A DNA stretch of 64,000 bases, taken from assembly GCA_017633985.1 (NCBI GenBank), contig JAGBOF010000010.1:1-64000 (forward strand). The letters run 5' to 3'. This document shows, piece after piece, positions 6,823-16,710 of the stretch. The position numbers and the translations under genes were made by a program. The stretch comes from Bacteroidales bacterium. GTDB lineage: Bacteria; Bacteroidota; Bacteroidia; Bacteroidales; P3. Every line of letters starts with the position of its first letter. The first letter of the stretch is position 1. The notes beneath the pieces are model-generated. The model did not search any database. It saw only the letters and a list, made by a program, of their open reading frames with translations, and was not told the origin of the DNA.

Positions 6823-8469
6823 ATGAAGAAATTTATTTTTACCATATTATTTTTATTGGCGGTTACTTCCCATGCGCAGATAAGTACAAGACAAAACCCG
6901 AGATCCTTCAGCTATAAAGCCGTAAACACGGAATATATAAATAAATTGGAATTATCCGTTCCCGATATACCGTCATTATTGATTAAGCAGGAGAAAGAAT
7001 CCCATAAATTCAAACCGCAGAGTTGCGCCGTATTGATTCCCGTAAATGAAAGTTTGTTTGATAGATGTCAAAAGATATCCTGCGGCGATGCGGAGATATA
7101 TTTACTGAAAATTCATTGCGAAGGAGCTTTGGCGTTGAATCTTTACAGCGATGATTTCTTTATTCCTCAAGGCGGTGAATTATATCTGTGGAACAAAGAC
7201 AAAAGTAAATGTTTGGGAGCCTTTACCTGCGACAACAACACTTCTGACGGACGTTTTGCAACGGACTATGTGTATAATGATGAAATGATAATAGAGTATT
7301 ACCGACCCTTATCCGTAACCCAAAAAGCCAGATTGAACATACAAAAGATAGGATATTTTTACAGAGATGTAATTGACGATGAGATTCCTTATAAATCCGG
7401 ATTTAACAGCGCTGAATCCTGCAATGTAAATGTTAATTGTTCGGAAGGAAACAACTTCCGAAACCAACAAAGAGCCGTTGTAAGAATGTTAATACCCATA
7501 AACTACTATGAAGCGGCGTGGTGCAGCGGAACGTTAATCAATAATACCGCCAACGACAAGACACCTTATGTTATCTCGGCAGCCCATTGTATAGAGGAAG
7601 TGGATAATAAAAGTTTGCTTTCCCAAGTCGTATTTTCTTTTAATTACGAGTCATCGGGATGTGACAATGTAACACGGGAGCCTAAATATCAGACAATGGA
7701 AGGTTGCAGCCTTGTGTCTTACGGCAAACGCTACGGATACGGAGATACTGATTATTTGCTGTTAAGATTGAATAATAATATTCCTGACAGTTACGGTGCT
7801 TATTGGGCAGGTTGGTCTACAAGCGATCAGGCAGTGTCAGGTGCTGTTTGTATACATCATCCTGCGGGGGATTTGAAGAAGATTTCCACGGTTGACGGTG
7901 CATTGCAAAGCATGGGATATGCAAAAGGTATCTGGGATTATAACACGCATTGGATGGTAAAGTGGAAAAAAACACAACACGGTTACGGAGTAACGCAGGG
8001 CGGTTCCTCGGGAGGAGCGCTTTTTAATGCGGACGGACTTATAATAGGCACTTTATCGGGCGGAGAATCCTCTTGTTCGGCAAGCGATGATAATAAGGTG
8101 GATTGGTACGGACGTTTTGACGTGACGTTCAAAGAGATTAAGAAATGGATAGACCCTGATAATTACAATTATACCTATTTTGCAGGAATGGATTGCACGG
8201 ACAGTGCTTCGGTTGCGGTGACAGACAGTTTGAAAATATCATTATATCCCGTTCCTGCGAAGGATAATATTACCGTTGTGACGGAAAATATGGAGCAAGA
8301 CGGTGTTTTAACCGTTTTGGATGCTATGGGCAGATGTTGGTTCTCAATAGAGGTTACAAGTGAGGACAATCCCATTCATATAGATATATCCGGATTGACG
8401 GCGGGGGCATATTATGTCAGGCTTTATGTAAAAGGCAACTCCGTAATTGAAAAATTTATAGTTCAGTAA
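6823..8469 (+). CDS. secreted trypsin-like serine protease with T9SS sorting domain
   Basis: The 548-residue product has a signal peptide (residues 1-19, ending SHAQ), an N-terminal region, and a chymotrypsin-fold domain from about 215 to 450. Catalytic residues are visible in order: His in VISAAHCIEE, Asp in YGDTDYLLLRL and Ser in TQGGSSGGALF. This resembles lysyl-endopeptidase-like proteases. The last 75 residues (SLYPVPAKDNITVVTE to AYYVRLYVKGNSVIEKFIVQ) are a type A C-terminal sorting domain of the type IX secretion system, so the enzyme is probably exported across the outer membrane and anchored or released. It is followed by a tiny lipoprotein whose ATG overlaps its stop. Cleavage specificity is not determined here. 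Confidence 0.9.
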   Translation: MKKFIFTILFLLAVTSHAQISTRQNPRSFSYKAVNTEYINKLELSVPDIPSLLIKQEKESHKFKPQSCAVLIPVNESLFDRCQKISCGDAEIYLLKIHCEGALALNLYSDDFFIPQGGELYLWNKDKSKCLGAFTCDNNTSDGRFATDYVYNDEMIIEYYRPLSVTQKARLNIQKIGYFYRDVIDDEIPYKSGFNSAESCNVNVNCSEGNNFRNQQRAVVRMLIPINYYEAAWCSGTLINNTANDKTPYVISAAHCIEEVDNKSLLSQVVFSFNYESSGCDNVTREPKYQTMEGCSLVSYGKRYGYGDTDYLLLRLNNNIPDSYGAYWAGWSTSDQAVSGAVCIHHPAGDLKKISTVDGALQSMGYAKGIWDYNTHWMVKWKKTQHGYGVTQGGSSGGALFNADGLIIGTLSGGESSCSASDDNKVDWYGRFDVTFKEIKKWIDPDNYNYTYFAGMDCTDSASVAVTDSLKISLYPVPAKDNITVVTENMEQDGVLTVLDAMGRCWFSIEVTSEDNPIHIDISGLTAGAYYVRLYVKGNSVIEKFIVQ

Positions 8470-8627
8470 TGAAAAAAATAAACACAAAACACATATTGGC
8501 GGTATTAACCGTATTGTTGGTTGCATTAACCGTAAGTTCATGTTCATCATGGCGTAAAACCAAATGCGGGGAATGCCCGAGATGGACGTACAATACCACA
8601 TTGCAGGACAATGATACCAAAGCGTGA
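8469..8627 (+). CDS. 52-residue lipoprotein
   Basis: The reading frame starts with ATG overlapping the protease stop (TAATG) and encodes 52 residues: a hydrophobic signal, the lipobox VSSC (Cys 25) and a short tail SSWRKTKCGECPRWTYNTT. The CxxC within the tail is notable. Its function is unknown; short lipoproteins of this kind occur in many Bacteroidota genomes. The stop codon TGA lies at the edge of repeat family A copy 2, so the C-terminus may have been set by that repeat. Confidence 0.7.
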   Translation: MKKINTKHILAVLTVLLVALTVSSCSSWRKTKCGECPRWTYNTTLQDNDTKA

Positions 8628-8689
8628 AAATAATCACGCAGATCAGTAAAATAATCTCGCAGATTAATAAAATAATCACGCAGATTAAT
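8623..8689. repeat. interspersed repeat family A, copy 2 (variant)
   Basis: Three tandem units of about 21 bp of the form CWCGCAGATTAATAAAATAAT lie between the small lipoprotein and manC. The core GCAGATTAATAAA is shared with family A but the outer ACGCCGTT half-sites are missing. Confidence 0.6.
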
Positions 8690-8751
8690 TTTGAAAGAAA
8701 CCGTCTTGTAAAATTTTTATAAGATAATCATGTTATAATTGAAAATTATAT

Positions 8752-8759
8752 TAATTTTG
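8752..8759 (+). promoter_or_regulatory. -7 box TAATTTTG upstream of manC
   Basis: TAATTTTG matches TAnnTTTG, 39 bp before the manC ATG. No matching -33 element is evident. Confidence 0.4.
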
Positions 8760-8797
8760 CATGGTATTAACGGTAGAAATATTGGAGTGAAAATAAA

Positions 8798-9895
8798 ATG
8801 GAATTGAACAAAAATAATTATTGTGTGATAATGGCAGGGGGAATCGGCTCAAGGTTTTGGCCTATGAGCAGAACGGATAAACCCAAACAGTTCCTTGATG
8901 TTATGGGAACGGGGGAGAGTTTGATTCAAATGACATATCACAGATTTGAAAAAGTTTGTCCCAAAGATAATATATACATAGTTACCAACGGAATGTATAA
9001 AGCTCTGATAACGGAGCAACTTAAAGGCATCAAAGAGGACAGAATCCTTTGCGAGCCTGCACGCCGCAATACTGCACCGTGCATTGCTTATGCTAATTTC
9101 AGAATATTGAAAGACAATCCGCAGGCTAATATTATCGTTGCACCTTCCGATCATTTGATTTTGAAAGAAGACGTGTTTTTGAAGGTGATAAACCAGGCTT
9201 TGGCGGCATCTGCACAGAATGATATACTGATAACCTTGGGTATAAAGCCTTCTTATCCTAATACGGGGTACGGATATATTCAGTATGATAAGACCCGCGG
9301 TTTGGAAACCGACGGTGAGTTCAGAAAAGTGAAATTGTTTACCGAGAAACCGAATGTCGAGATGGCAAAGAAGTTTATTGACAGCGGTGATTTCTTATGG
9401 AATGCGGGTATATTTGTATGGTCTTTGTCTGCGGTGAATGATGCAATGCGTGAATTTTTGCCTGATGTTTTCGGAGCGTTCAATCAAGGCAGGGAATTGT
9501 TCGGAACTGACAAAGAGGAGTTGTTTATCAATGAAACATACACATCCTGCCAATCCATTTCAATAGACTACGGTGTTATGGAGAAAGCTCCTAACGTTTA
9601 TGTAATGCCGTGTGATTTCGGTTGGAGTGATGTAGGTACGTGGAAGGCATTGTATGAGGTAAGAAAGAAAGACGGCGAGCGTAACAGCGTAACGGGTAAG
9701 AATGTTATGTTGTATAATTCTTCCGACAATATAGTTACGGTTGATGATGACAAACTTGCGGTCATTCAGGGTATGGATGATTACATTATTGTCAATACTT
9801 CGAACGTTCTTTTGATATGTAAGAAAAGTGAAGAGCAACGGGTTAAACAGTTTTTAACCGACGTGGAAGTTAAAATGGGTAAAGAATATCTGTAA
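8798..9895 (+). CDS. manC: mannose-1-phosphate guanylyltransferase
   Basis: A 365-residue nucleotidyltransferase with the signature GGIGSRFWPMSRTDKPKQFL near the N-terminus, the sugar-binding FTEKP and FLWNAGIFVW motifs mid-protein, and DFGWSDVGTWKALYE later. It makes GDP-mannose from mannose 1-phosphate and GTP, feeding surface glycans and GDP-fucose. It lacks the isomerase domain of bifunctional enzymes, as usual for shorter family members. The only other sugar-nucleotide gene in the window is rfbC, 44 kb away. Confidence 0.92.
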   Translation: MELNKNNYCVIMAGGIGSRFWPMSRTDKPKQFLDVMGTGESLIQMTYHRFEKVCPKDNIYIVTNGMYKALITEQLKGIKEDRILCEPARRNTAPCIAYANFRILKDNPQANIIVAPSDHLILKEDVFLKVINQALAASAQNDILITLGIKPSYPNTGYGYIQYDKTRGLETDGEFRKVKLFTEKPNVEMAKKFIDSGDFLWNAGIFVWSLSAVNDAMREFLPDVFGAFNQGRELFGTDKEELFINETYTSCQSISIDYGVMEKAPNVYVMPCDFGWSDVGTWKALYEVRKKDGERNSVTGKNVMLYNSSDNIVTVDDDKLAVIQGMDDYIIVNTSNVLLICKKSEEQRVKQFLTDVEVKMGKEYL

Positions 9896-9960
9896 AATAT
9901 ATATTGCAAGCAGTGTTTAGTGTAATGTATATTTGATACGGAATAATAATAAAATAAATA

Positions 9961-11367
9961 ATGGAAACAATAAGAAGAACTGAAATAAAAAACCTTTTTT
10001 GTGACAGTGCAAAAGAGTTAATAGGCAAACAAGTAAGAGTCAAAGGCTGGGTCAGAACGAAAAGAGGCAATAAGAATGTTGCGTTTATTGCGCTTAACGA
10101 CGGCAGTACGATAAAGAATATACAGATAGTAGCCGATGTGGCGGATTTCTCGGAAGATGTTTTAAAGCAAATAACGACAGGTGCATGTTTGTGTGCTGAC
10201 GGTTTGTTGGTTGAGTCCATGGGTAAGGGACAATCGGTGGAAATCCAAGCCAAACAAATAGAAATCTACGGTACGGCGGATGTTGAAACTTATCCTTTAC
10301 AGAAAAAAGGACATACATTGGAGTTTTTGAGAGAGATTGCGCATTTGCGTCCGCGTACAAATACATTCGGTGCTGTTTTGCGTATAAGACACAATATGGC
10401 TTATGCAATACACAAATATTTTAATGACAGAGGTTTCTTTTATTGGCATTCTCCGCTTATTACGGCATCGGATTGCGAAGGTGCGGGTGAGATGTTTCAG
10501 GTTACAACGCTTGATATAGACAATCCTCCGCGTAATGATGATGGTAAAATCGATTATACCAAAGATTTCTTCGGTCAAAGCACGTTTTTAACCGTATCGG
10601 GACAGTTGGAAGGAGAATTAGGTGCGACGTCAATAGGTAAGATATACACTTTCGGTCCTACATTCAGAGCTGAAAACAGCAATACGCCGCGTCATTTGGC
10701 TGAGTTTTGGATGATAGAACCCGAAATGGCATTTTACGATATCAATGACAATATGGATTTGGCGGAAGATTTCATTAAGTATTTGGTACGTTACGCCCTT
10801 GATAATTGCAAAGATGATATTCAGTTCCTAAACGATATGTACGATAAGGAATTAATCGGACGTTTGGAAGGTGTATTGAAAGAATCATTTGTACGTTTGC
10901 CGTATACACAAGCCATAGAGATATTGGCATCAAGCAAGCAAAAGTTTGAAGTGCCCGTATCGTGGGGAATGGACTTGCAGAGTGAACACGAAAGATATTT
11001 GGTTGAAAAGCATTTCAAGTGCCCTGTTATCTTGACAGATTGGCCTAAAGAAATCAAATCATTCTATATGAAACAGAATGATGACGGAAAGACGGTAAGG
11101 GGCATGGATGTTTTGTTCCCTCAAATAGGTGAGATTATAGGCGGCAGCGAACGTGAAGCAGATTATAACAAGCTTGTTACCCGTATGCAGGAGTTGAACA
11201 TGAATATGGAACATTATCAGTGGTATTTGGATACAAGACGTTTCGGCTCATGTCCACACAGCGGTTTCGGATTGGGATTTGAAAGATTGTTATTGTTCGT
11301 TACCGGTATGAGTAATATAAGGGACGTGATACCGTTTGCACGTTTTCCTAAAAATGCAATGTTTTAA
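9961..11367 (+). CDS. asnS: asparaginyl-tRNA synthetase
   Basis: A full-length (468-residue) class II synthetase. The N-terminal OB fold ([20 protein letters not shown]) binds the anticodon. Motif 2 is seen in [20 protein letters not shown] and motif 3 in [25 protein letters not shown] is typical of AsnS as opposed to AspS. The enzyme charges tRNA-Asn. A family C repeat follows its stop. Confidence 0.96.
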   Translation: METIRRTEIKNLFCDSAKELIGKQVRVKGWVRTKRGNKNVAFIALNDGSTIKNIQIVADVADFSEDVLKQITTGACLCADGLLVESMGKGQSVEIQAKQIEIYGTADVETYPLQKKGHTLEFLREIAHLRPRTNTFGAVLRIRHNMAYAIHKYFNDRGFFYWHSPLITASDCEGAGEMFQVTTLDIDNPPRNDDGKIDYTKDFFGQSTFLTVSGQLEGELGATSIGKIYTFGPTFRAENSNTPRHLAEFWMIEPEMAFYDINDNMDLAEDFIKYLVRYALDNCKDDIQFLNDMYDKELIGRLEGVLKESFVRLPYTQAIEILASSKQKFEVPVSWGMDLQSEHERYLVEKHFKCPVILTDWPKEIKSFYMKQNDDGKTVRGMDVLFPQIGEIIGGSEREADYNKLVTRMQELNMNMEHYQWYLDTRRFGSCPHSGFGLGFERLLLFVTGMSNIRDVIPFARFPKNAMF

Positions 11368-11370
11368 TTA

Positions 11371-11451
11371 TGTAATATGCAGTACGTAGTATGTAGTAAA
11401 TACAATATAATAAAACTATATGCTGCGTACTGCATACAAAATACTAAATAA
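11371..11451. repeat. interspersed repeat family C, copy 1
   Basis: Arms GCAGTACGTAGTATGTAGTA and GCTGCGTACTGCATAC face each other around an AT-rich centre between asnS and rpoN. It resembles the blocks at 30256-30298, 36339-36534 and 53431-53510. Confidence 0.6.
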
Positions 11452-11459
11452 ATAAGATT

Positions 11460-12860
11460 ATGGTTTCCAATTCTCTTACAACGAAGATGCAACAAAAGTT
11501 TGCACCCTCTCAAATTCAATACATGAAACTTTTACAACTTCCTTCATCACAATTGGAGGACAGAATAAAAGAAGAAATTGAGAAGAATCCGTTGTTAGAG
11601 GAAGAAGAGAAGAAAGAAGAACCGATAGAAATACCGAGAGTTAAAACAGATACCAACGGAAGGGTAAGAACGAAGAATGCAGAGAAAAAAACGGAAGGAT
11701 TTAAGGCAGATCCGGGTTCATTCAATGCGTTTGAGGCTTCAATGTACGACAATCTGATGGAGCAATTGGGCTTTGCCGATTTGACGGAAACGGAGTTTGA
11801 GATAGGCAAAGAGATTATAGGCAATATCAATGAAAACGGTTATTTGACAAGAAGTACCGATGCTATTGCCGATGATTTTTATTTTTCACATTCCGAAGAA
11901 ATTTCTGCCAATCAGGTAGAGAAAGTATTGAAGGAGATTCAAGGATTTGATCCCGCAGGTGTTGGAGCCAGAGATTTGAACGAATGTTTGACTTTGCAGA
12001 TACAAAGAACACGTTTGAAAGGGAAAGAAATAGATTTGGCAAAGAAAATAATACTTAATCCGAATCTTTTCGAATACTTTAAAAATAAGCAATACGTTCA
12101 GTTGCTTGCAAAACTTTCTTGTTCCGAAGAAGAATTGGAGAAAGCAGAAAGTATTATAAGGCAATTGAATCCAAAACCTTTTTCGGGAAATGAAGGTGTG
12201 TATGAAAACCTTTATATAACGCCTGATTTTTATATTTGGAATAATGACGGAAAGATAGAGTTTCAATTGACAAAACCGTTTAACAAATCATTGAAATTAT
12301 CATCCCATTATTTAAATATGCTTGAGGATTTGAAACAAAACGGCAATACACGTGATAATAAACAAGCCATAGCATTCATAAAGGAAAGGATGGATTCGGC
12401 AAATGAATTTATGACAGCCCTTGCCCGAAGGGATGATACGCTGAACAGCGTTATGGCGGCTATTATTAAGTTTAATTACGTGTACTTTCTTGACGGGGAT
12501 ATAGATAAATTAAAGCCTATGCGGTTGGTGGACATTGCCCAGATGACAGGCAATGATATATCCACAATATCAAGAGTTGCATCCAATAAATATGCACAAA
12601 CCCATTTCGGATTGTTTTTGCTTAAAAAGTTCTTCTCCAATGCTGTTGAGGACGGGGAAGGCAATCAAATTTCTTCGGATACCGTAAAAAACGCAATAGA
12701 GAAGATAATTGCAAAAGAAAATAAGCAAAAACCTTATACGGATGACAAAATCGTGGAGATGCTTAAGGCAGAAGGGTATGTACTTGCAAGAAGAACAGTT
12801 GCCAAATACAGAGATCTTTTGCATATTCCTGTTGCACGTTTGCGTAAGACAATAAAATAA
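11460..12860 (+). CDS. rpoN: RNA polymerase sigma-54 factor
   Basis: The 466-residue product has all three parts of sigma-54: the Q/L-rich activator-interacting region I (KMQQKFAPSQIQYMKLLQLP), an acidic linker (NPLLEEEEKKEE), the core-binding region, and the C-terminal RpoN box ARRTVAKYR near residue 443 that reads the -24 promoter element. It directs RNA polymerase to enhancer-dependent promoters and needs AAA+ activators, none of which lie in this window. The next gene starts 18 bp later. Confidence 0.95.
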   Translation: MVSNSLTTKMQQKFAPSQIQYMKLLQLPSSQLEDRIKEEIEKNPLLEEEEKKEEPIEIPRVKTDTNGRVRTKNAEKKTEGFKADPGSFNAFEASMYDNLMEQLGFADLTETEFEIGKEIIGNINENGYLTRSTDAIADDFYFSHSEEISANQVEKVLKEIQGFDPAGVGARDLNECLTLQIQRTRLKGKEIDLAKKIILNPNLFEYFKNKQYVQLLAKLSCSEEELEKAESIIRQLNPKPFSGNEGVYENLYITPDFYIWNNDGKIEFQLTKPFNKSLKLSSHYLNMLEDLKQNGNTRDNKQAIAFIKERMDSANEFMTALARRDDTLNSVMAAIIKFNYVYFLDGDIDKLKPMRLVDIAQMTGNDISTISRVASNKYAQTHFGLFLLKKFFSNAVEDGEGNQISSDTVKNAIEKIIAKENKQKPYTDDKIVEMLKAEGYVLARRTVAKYRDLLHIPVARLRKTIK

Positions 12861-12878
12861 GAATTTGTATTCGGCAAT

Positions 12879-13484
12879 ATGGCATTACGTTGGGAGCAAA
12901 TATCAGGCAAAATCTTTTCAAGGCTGTTTCATCCTTTGTTAGTGCCTACATATATATTATTATTTCTGACGTTTGTCAATCCGATCGGACGGTTATATGT
13001 TCTGCTAAATTTCCCTTTGTTTGCAGTAATCTTGTTTACGCAGATGATAACGACATTGGTTATACCGTTAGTTTATCTGCAATATCTGAAGAAACAAAGT
13101 ATTAAAGTTACAAATAAGGAAGTTTTGATGTTTTTCTTAATTATAAATATAATAGGGTTCTTTTTTATCAGACGTTTGACATTATATATGGCACATATTC
13201 CTTATTTGTATTCATTTATTATAACTTCTCTGTCTTCGGTTATGCTTATTTTGATAGATTACATAACAAAGATAAATACATATACCGCAGCAACAGGAAT
13301 ATTGACTGCCGTTTGCCTGCTACTGAACCATGCAATTAATTTTTCAATTATAAGCATAACATTATTGGTATCGGGTTTAGTCTTATCAGTATACAACGCA
13401 ATCGGAAAATCATCTTTGAAGCAAACACTGACAGGAGTAATTGTCGGATTTGTTTCAGTAATTCTTTGTAAAATATTTATATGA
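12879..13484 (+). CDS. multi-pass membrane protein, PAP2-like length and layout
   Basis: A 201-residue protein with about six hydrophobic helices and an N-terminal amphipathic stretch (RWEQISGKIFSRLFHPLLVP). I do not see a full phosphatase signature, so I name it only as a conserved-looking membrane protein. It overlaps the start of the M23 peptidase gene by ATGA, so the two are translationally coupled, which suggests a shared envelope role. Confidence 0.7.
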   Translation: MALRWEQISGKIFSRLFHPLLVPTYILLFLTFVNPIGRLYVLLNFPLFAVILFTQMITTLVIPLVYLQYLKKQSIKVTNKEVLMFFLIINIIGFFFIRRLTLYMAHIPYLYSFIITSLSSVMLILIDYITKINTYTAATGILTAVCLLLNHAINFSIISITLLVSGLVLSVYNAIGKSSLKQTLTGVIVGFVSVILCKIFI

Positions 13485-14641
13485 AAATAAAAGTAAATAA
13501 ATATTTTTACGTCTTGTTTCTTATTTTGTGCTGTACACCTTATTATATGCATGCACAAAACACTAATAGTTCACTTCAGGATGATAAGAGAACTAAAAAC
13601 CGCCGAATTGCCGATTCCTTATATTATGTTCACACATTGAAAAAACAGGAAGACAGTTTGAAACAATCTGCACTCAAAGATATAAACACAGATACTAAAA
13701 CGGAAAAGAAGAAACAAAAGAATATGAAGTTGTCGGTTGATACTGTAAATACGAACGTGAAAGTTACGGTTGTTGATAATAAAATACCGAGCAGGACTTT
13801 ATATCAAAACACATGGTTTTCCGAAAGAGTGAAATCACAAAAGATTTCTTTAAACGATATTCCCGATGAAGTGATGTTGCGTCTTTGTGGTAAAAAAGGA
13901 GAAGAAAATTTTTGTTTTCCTTATAAAGGTATCAAAACTTCTGGTTACGGTTGGCGGTGGGGGCGTGCCCATACGGGTTTGGATATTGCATTGAAAACCG
14001 GAGATAAGATTTATGCAGCTTTTGACGGTGTTGTGAGGGTCGCAAAGTTTAACGGCGGATACGGCAATATGGTTTTAATACGCCATTATAACAATTTGGA
14101 AACTCTTTACGGTCACATGTCGGAGATAAAGGTAAAACCCGGACAGGAAGTTAAAGCAGGAGACGTTATAGGGTTAGGAGGATCAACAGGACATTCCACA
14201 GGTCCGCATCTTCATTTTGAATGTCGATTGCTTTACGCATGTTTTGATCCTGAATGGATTGTTGATATGAAAAATTATAAACTTAAAACCAAGTTTGTGC
14301 GAATTGACAAATCTTATTTCGGTATTCCTGCCTCACAGGCGGCAAATGACAAAAAGGAGAAGATAACCAAATTGGCTAAAGTGGATAAATTGTTGGACGG
14401 AACAAAGTATGTTTCACCTAAAGAATTGGATAAAATGATTTTGGACAAACAGATGCAGCGTGATAAACCCGTTACCGTCAACAATGAAGACAGAAGCACA
14501 TGGCGTTATTATAAAATAAAGGATAAGGATACGTTGGAAACGATAAGCGAAAAGTATAATATAAGAATATCCGATTTGATTGAAATCAACAATATCACGG
14601 ATAATAATCTTAAAGTCGGAGAAAGAATAAGAGTAAGATAA
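13481..14641 (+). CDS. M23 family metallopeptidase with C-terminal LysM
   Basis: This 386-residue protein has a signal peptide (to about residue 25, MHAQ), a basic low-complexity linker, and a lysostaphin-type M23 domain (about 150-260) with zinc ligands visible in GRAHTGLDIA and GPHLHFECRL and the typical TLYGHMSEIKVKPGQEVKAG between them. A LysM peptidoglycan-binding motif closes the protein (DTLETISEKYNIRISDLIEI). It should act in the periplasm on peptidoglycan crosslinks. Both M23 motifs (HxxxD and HxH) are intact, so it can be catalytic, unlike the EnvC-type activators. Confidence 0.92.
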   Translation: MKIKVNKYFYVLFLILCCTPYYMHAQNTNSSLQDDKRTKNRRIADSLYYVHTLKKQEDSLKQSALKDINTDTKTEKKKQKNMKLSVDTVNTNVKVTVVDNKIPSRTLYQNTWFSERVKSQKISLNDIPDEVMLRLCGKKGEENFCFPYKGIKTSGYGWRWGRAHTGLDIALKTGDKIYAAFDGVVRVAKFNGGYGNMVLIRHYNNLETLYGHMSEIKVKPGQEVKAGDVIGLGGSTGHSTGPHLHFECRLLYACFDPEWIVDMKNYKLKTKFVRIDKSYFGIPASQAANDKKEKITKLAKVDKLLDGTKYVSPKELDKMILDKQMQRDKPVTVNNEDRSTWRYYKIKDKDTLETISEKYNIRISDLIEINNITDNNLKVGERIRVR

Positions 14642-14668
14642 AAGACATATAAAAATTATAAGAATAAA

Positions 14669-15145
14669 ATGGCAAGTGAATTAAAAAATTTATCGTCTTA
14701 TAATAAAGACGAAGTGCCCTCGGGTGAAAAATGTTCATTCGGTATAGTTGTTTCCGATTGGAATGATGAAATTACCTCAAAGTTGTTGGAAGGTGCAGTA
14801 AATACATTATTGGAACATGAGACAGACGAAAAGGATATTTTAATTGAGCATGTTCCAGGAGCATACGAACTTCCTTACGGGGCTAAATCATTGTTTAACC
14901 GCAAAAGATTGGACGCTATTATTTGTTTGGGTTGCATAATTCAGGGAGAAACACGTCATTTTGATTTTATTGCCGATGCCGTGGCAAACGGAATAATGAA
15001 AGTTTCTTTGGATGAAGATATTCCTGTTATATTCGGTGTTTTGACAACCAACAATATAGAGCAGGCACGGGAAAGAAGCAGTGGAAGATTGGGCAACAAA
15101 GGCGTTGAAGCTGCCGTAACTGCATTGAAAATGGCGGCATTATAG
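14669..15145 (+). CDS. ribH: 6,7-dimethyl-8-ribityllumazine synthase
   Basis: At 158 residues this is standard size. Conserved parts are VSDWNDEITSKLLEGA, HVPGAYELPYGAK (phosphate/substrate loop), CLGCIIQGETRHFDFI with the active-site His, and FGVLTTNNIEQARERS. The enzyme condenses the ribityl-uracil and butanone-phosphate precursors in the penultimate riboflavin step. Its operon neighbours are the M23 peptidase and fmt, not other rib genes; the partial ribF is at the far end of the window. Confidence 0.95.
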   Translation: MASELKNLSSYNKDEVPSGEKCSFGIVVSDWNDEITSKLLEGAVNTLLEHETDEKDILIEHVPGAYELPYGAKSLFNRKRLDAIICLGCIIQGETRHFDFIADAVANGIMKVSLDEDIPVIFGVLTTNNIEQARERSSGRLGNKGVEAAVTALKMAAL

Positions 15146-15163
15146 AGAAATAAAATTCATTTG

Positions 15164-16126
15164 ATGAACAGTAAAGACTTAAGAATAGTTTTTTTCGGAA
15201 CACCTGAGATTGCTGCCGTTGAATTGCAGCACTTGGTTCAGTCGGGATATAATGTTGTGGGAGTGGTTACCAATGTGGATAAACCGCAGGGCAGAGGTAA
15301 GCAATTAATGGGTTGTGAGGTTAAACTGAAAGCAGAGGAATTGGGACTGAAGATACTGCAGCCTGTAAGTATGAAGGATGAAAATTTTTTAAATGAACTT
15401 AAAGGCTTACAGGCTGACGTTTTTGTAGTGGTGGCTTTCCGTATGATGCCAAAGGTTGTGTATTCCATGCCGCCGATAGGCACGTTTAATCTGCACACAT
15501 CGCTTTTGCCCGAGTACAGAGGGGCAGCCCCGATAAATTGGGCGGTGATTAACGGCGAGAAAACAACAGGTATCACAACATTCCTACTTAATGATAAAAT
15601 GGACTGCGGAGAAATCCTTTTGCAAGAGCAGATAACCGTAACGGACACTATGAATGCCGGACAGTTGTATGATATTATGGCACTCAAAGGCAAAAAACTT
15701 ATAACCGATACGCTTGAGATTTTGGCAAAAGGCGGTTTTAAAACAATAAAGCAGGATTTGAGTCTGCCGAGTAAGCCAGCCCCTAAAATTTTTAAGCAGG
15801 ATACTTACATAAATTGGGAAAATACCTGTGAAAATATAAGAAATTTTATACGCGGATTGTCTCCGTATCCTTGCGCAAAGGCTGTTTTTTTTGACATTAA
15901 TACAAAAAAAGAGTATGAATTTAAGGTTTTTGAAGCCTGTATATACAATAATTCAAAGCAAAAATCGACGGGAGATTTTTGGATAGAACAAAAAAAGCAT
16001 ATTTTGGTGCAATGTTCCGACGGAATCTTGGAATTAACTGATTTACAACTCAATGGAAAGAAACGTATGCCGTCATCCGAATTGTTGAAAGGCTTGAGAT
16101 TTGAAGGGGTTTTGAGAAAAAAGTAA
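15164..16126 (+). CDS. fmt: methionyl-tRNA formyltransferase
   Basis: A 320-residue enzyme with the formyltransferase signatures RIVFFGTPEIAAVELQ at the N-terminus, NLHTSLLPEYRGAAPINWA (catalytic Asn-His region) and a C-terminal tRNA-binding domain (YPCAKAVFF onward). It formylates initiator Met-tRNA using 10-formyl-tetrahydrofolate. I start at ATG 15164 rather than the preceding in-frame TTG 15161. It follows ribH by 18 bp. Confidence 0.95.
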   Translation: MNSKDLRIVFFGTPEIAAVELQHLVQSGYNVVGVVTNVDKPQGRGKQLMGCEVKLKAEELGLKILQPVSMKDENFLNELKGLQADVFVVVAFRMMPKVVYSMPPIGTFNLHTSLLPEYRGAAPINWAVINGEKTTGITTFLLNDKMDCGEILLQEQITVTDTMNAGQLYDIMALKGKKLITDTLEILAKGGFKTIKQDLSLPSKPAPKIFKQDTYINWENTCENIRNFIRGLSPYPCAKAVFFDINTKKEYEFKVFEACIYNNSKQKSTGDFWIEQKKHILVQCSDGILELTDLQLNGKKRMPSSELLKGLRFEGVLRKK

Positions 16127-16154
16127 TATTTTTTCAAAAAAAATTGTTAAAAAG

Positions 16155-16187
16155 TTGTATAACAATAAAAAAAAATTTATAAATTTG
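16155..16187 (+). promoter_or_regulatory. TTG-N22-TAAATTTG promoter of the HU gene
   Basis: TTG (16155-16157) and TAAATTTG (16180-16187) match the Bacteroidota consensus at accepted spacing, giving a leader of about 25-30 nt before the HU ATG. Confidence 0.6.
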
Positions 16188-16220
16188 CAGTCGTAAAACA
16201 TTTTAAAACATTTTAAAGCT

Positions 16221-16508
16221 ATGACAAAGAAAGAATTTGCAGACAAAATGTCTGAATTAAGCGGTTTGACAAAAACTGATTCTATGAAAGCATACGATGC
16301 TTTCGTTGCAACGGCACAGGATTATTTAGTAAAAGGCGAAAGAGTAACTTTGATGGGATTCGGCACTCTTTCAGTTCAGGAAAAACCGGCAAGAACTGCA
16401 AGAAACCCTCGTACGGGCGAAACGATTAAGGTTAAAGCTAAAAAAGTCGTTAAATTCAAAGCAGGAAAAGAACTTAGTGAGAATGTAGCTGCAAAAAAGA
16501 AAAAATAA
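16221..16508 (+). CDS. HU family DNA-binding protein
   Basis: A 95-residue histone-like protein: MTKKEFADKMSELSGLTKTD helices, the dimer core GFGTLSVQEKPARTARNPRTG forming the DNA-binding arm base, and a basic tail ending KVVKFKAGKELSENVAAKKKK. Such proteins bend DNA as dimers and organise the nucleoid. It has its own promoter and a strong terminator, so it is monocistronic. Confidence 0.95.
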   Translation: MTKKEFADKMSELSGLTKTDSMKAYDAFVATAQDYLVKGERVTLMGFGTLSVQEKPARTARNPRTGETIKVKAKKVVKFKAGKELSENVAAKKKK

Positions 16509-16528
16509 TTTCTTTTTTTACAATCTTT

Positions 16529-16557
16529 AAGCGGTCAATAATTGACCGCTTTTTTTT
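16529..16557 (+). terminator. strong intrinsic terminator of the HU gene
   Basis: The stem AAGCGGTCAA / TTGACCGCTT with a TAA loop is followed by eight T residues. It begins about 20 bp after the HU stop codon. Confidence 0.92.
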
Positions 16558-16571
16558 GTTTTACTGTTTTA

Positions 16572-16600
16572 CATTTGCAAAATGCGGCATTTGGATATTG
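16572..16600. repeat. possible fragment of repeat family D
   Basis: GCGGCATTTGGATATTG resembles the arms at 41101-41190 and 59157-59243. It is a single short arm, so this could be chance. Confidence 0.3.
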
Positions 16601-16710
16601 AAAAATCTTAATTGCTTTACAAAACGTCTGACGGAAGCGGATATTAATTCTTCCGAAAGCATGTTTTATTATTGCCGTATATCAAAAAATCTCCGCCTTT
16701 AATCATCTTG

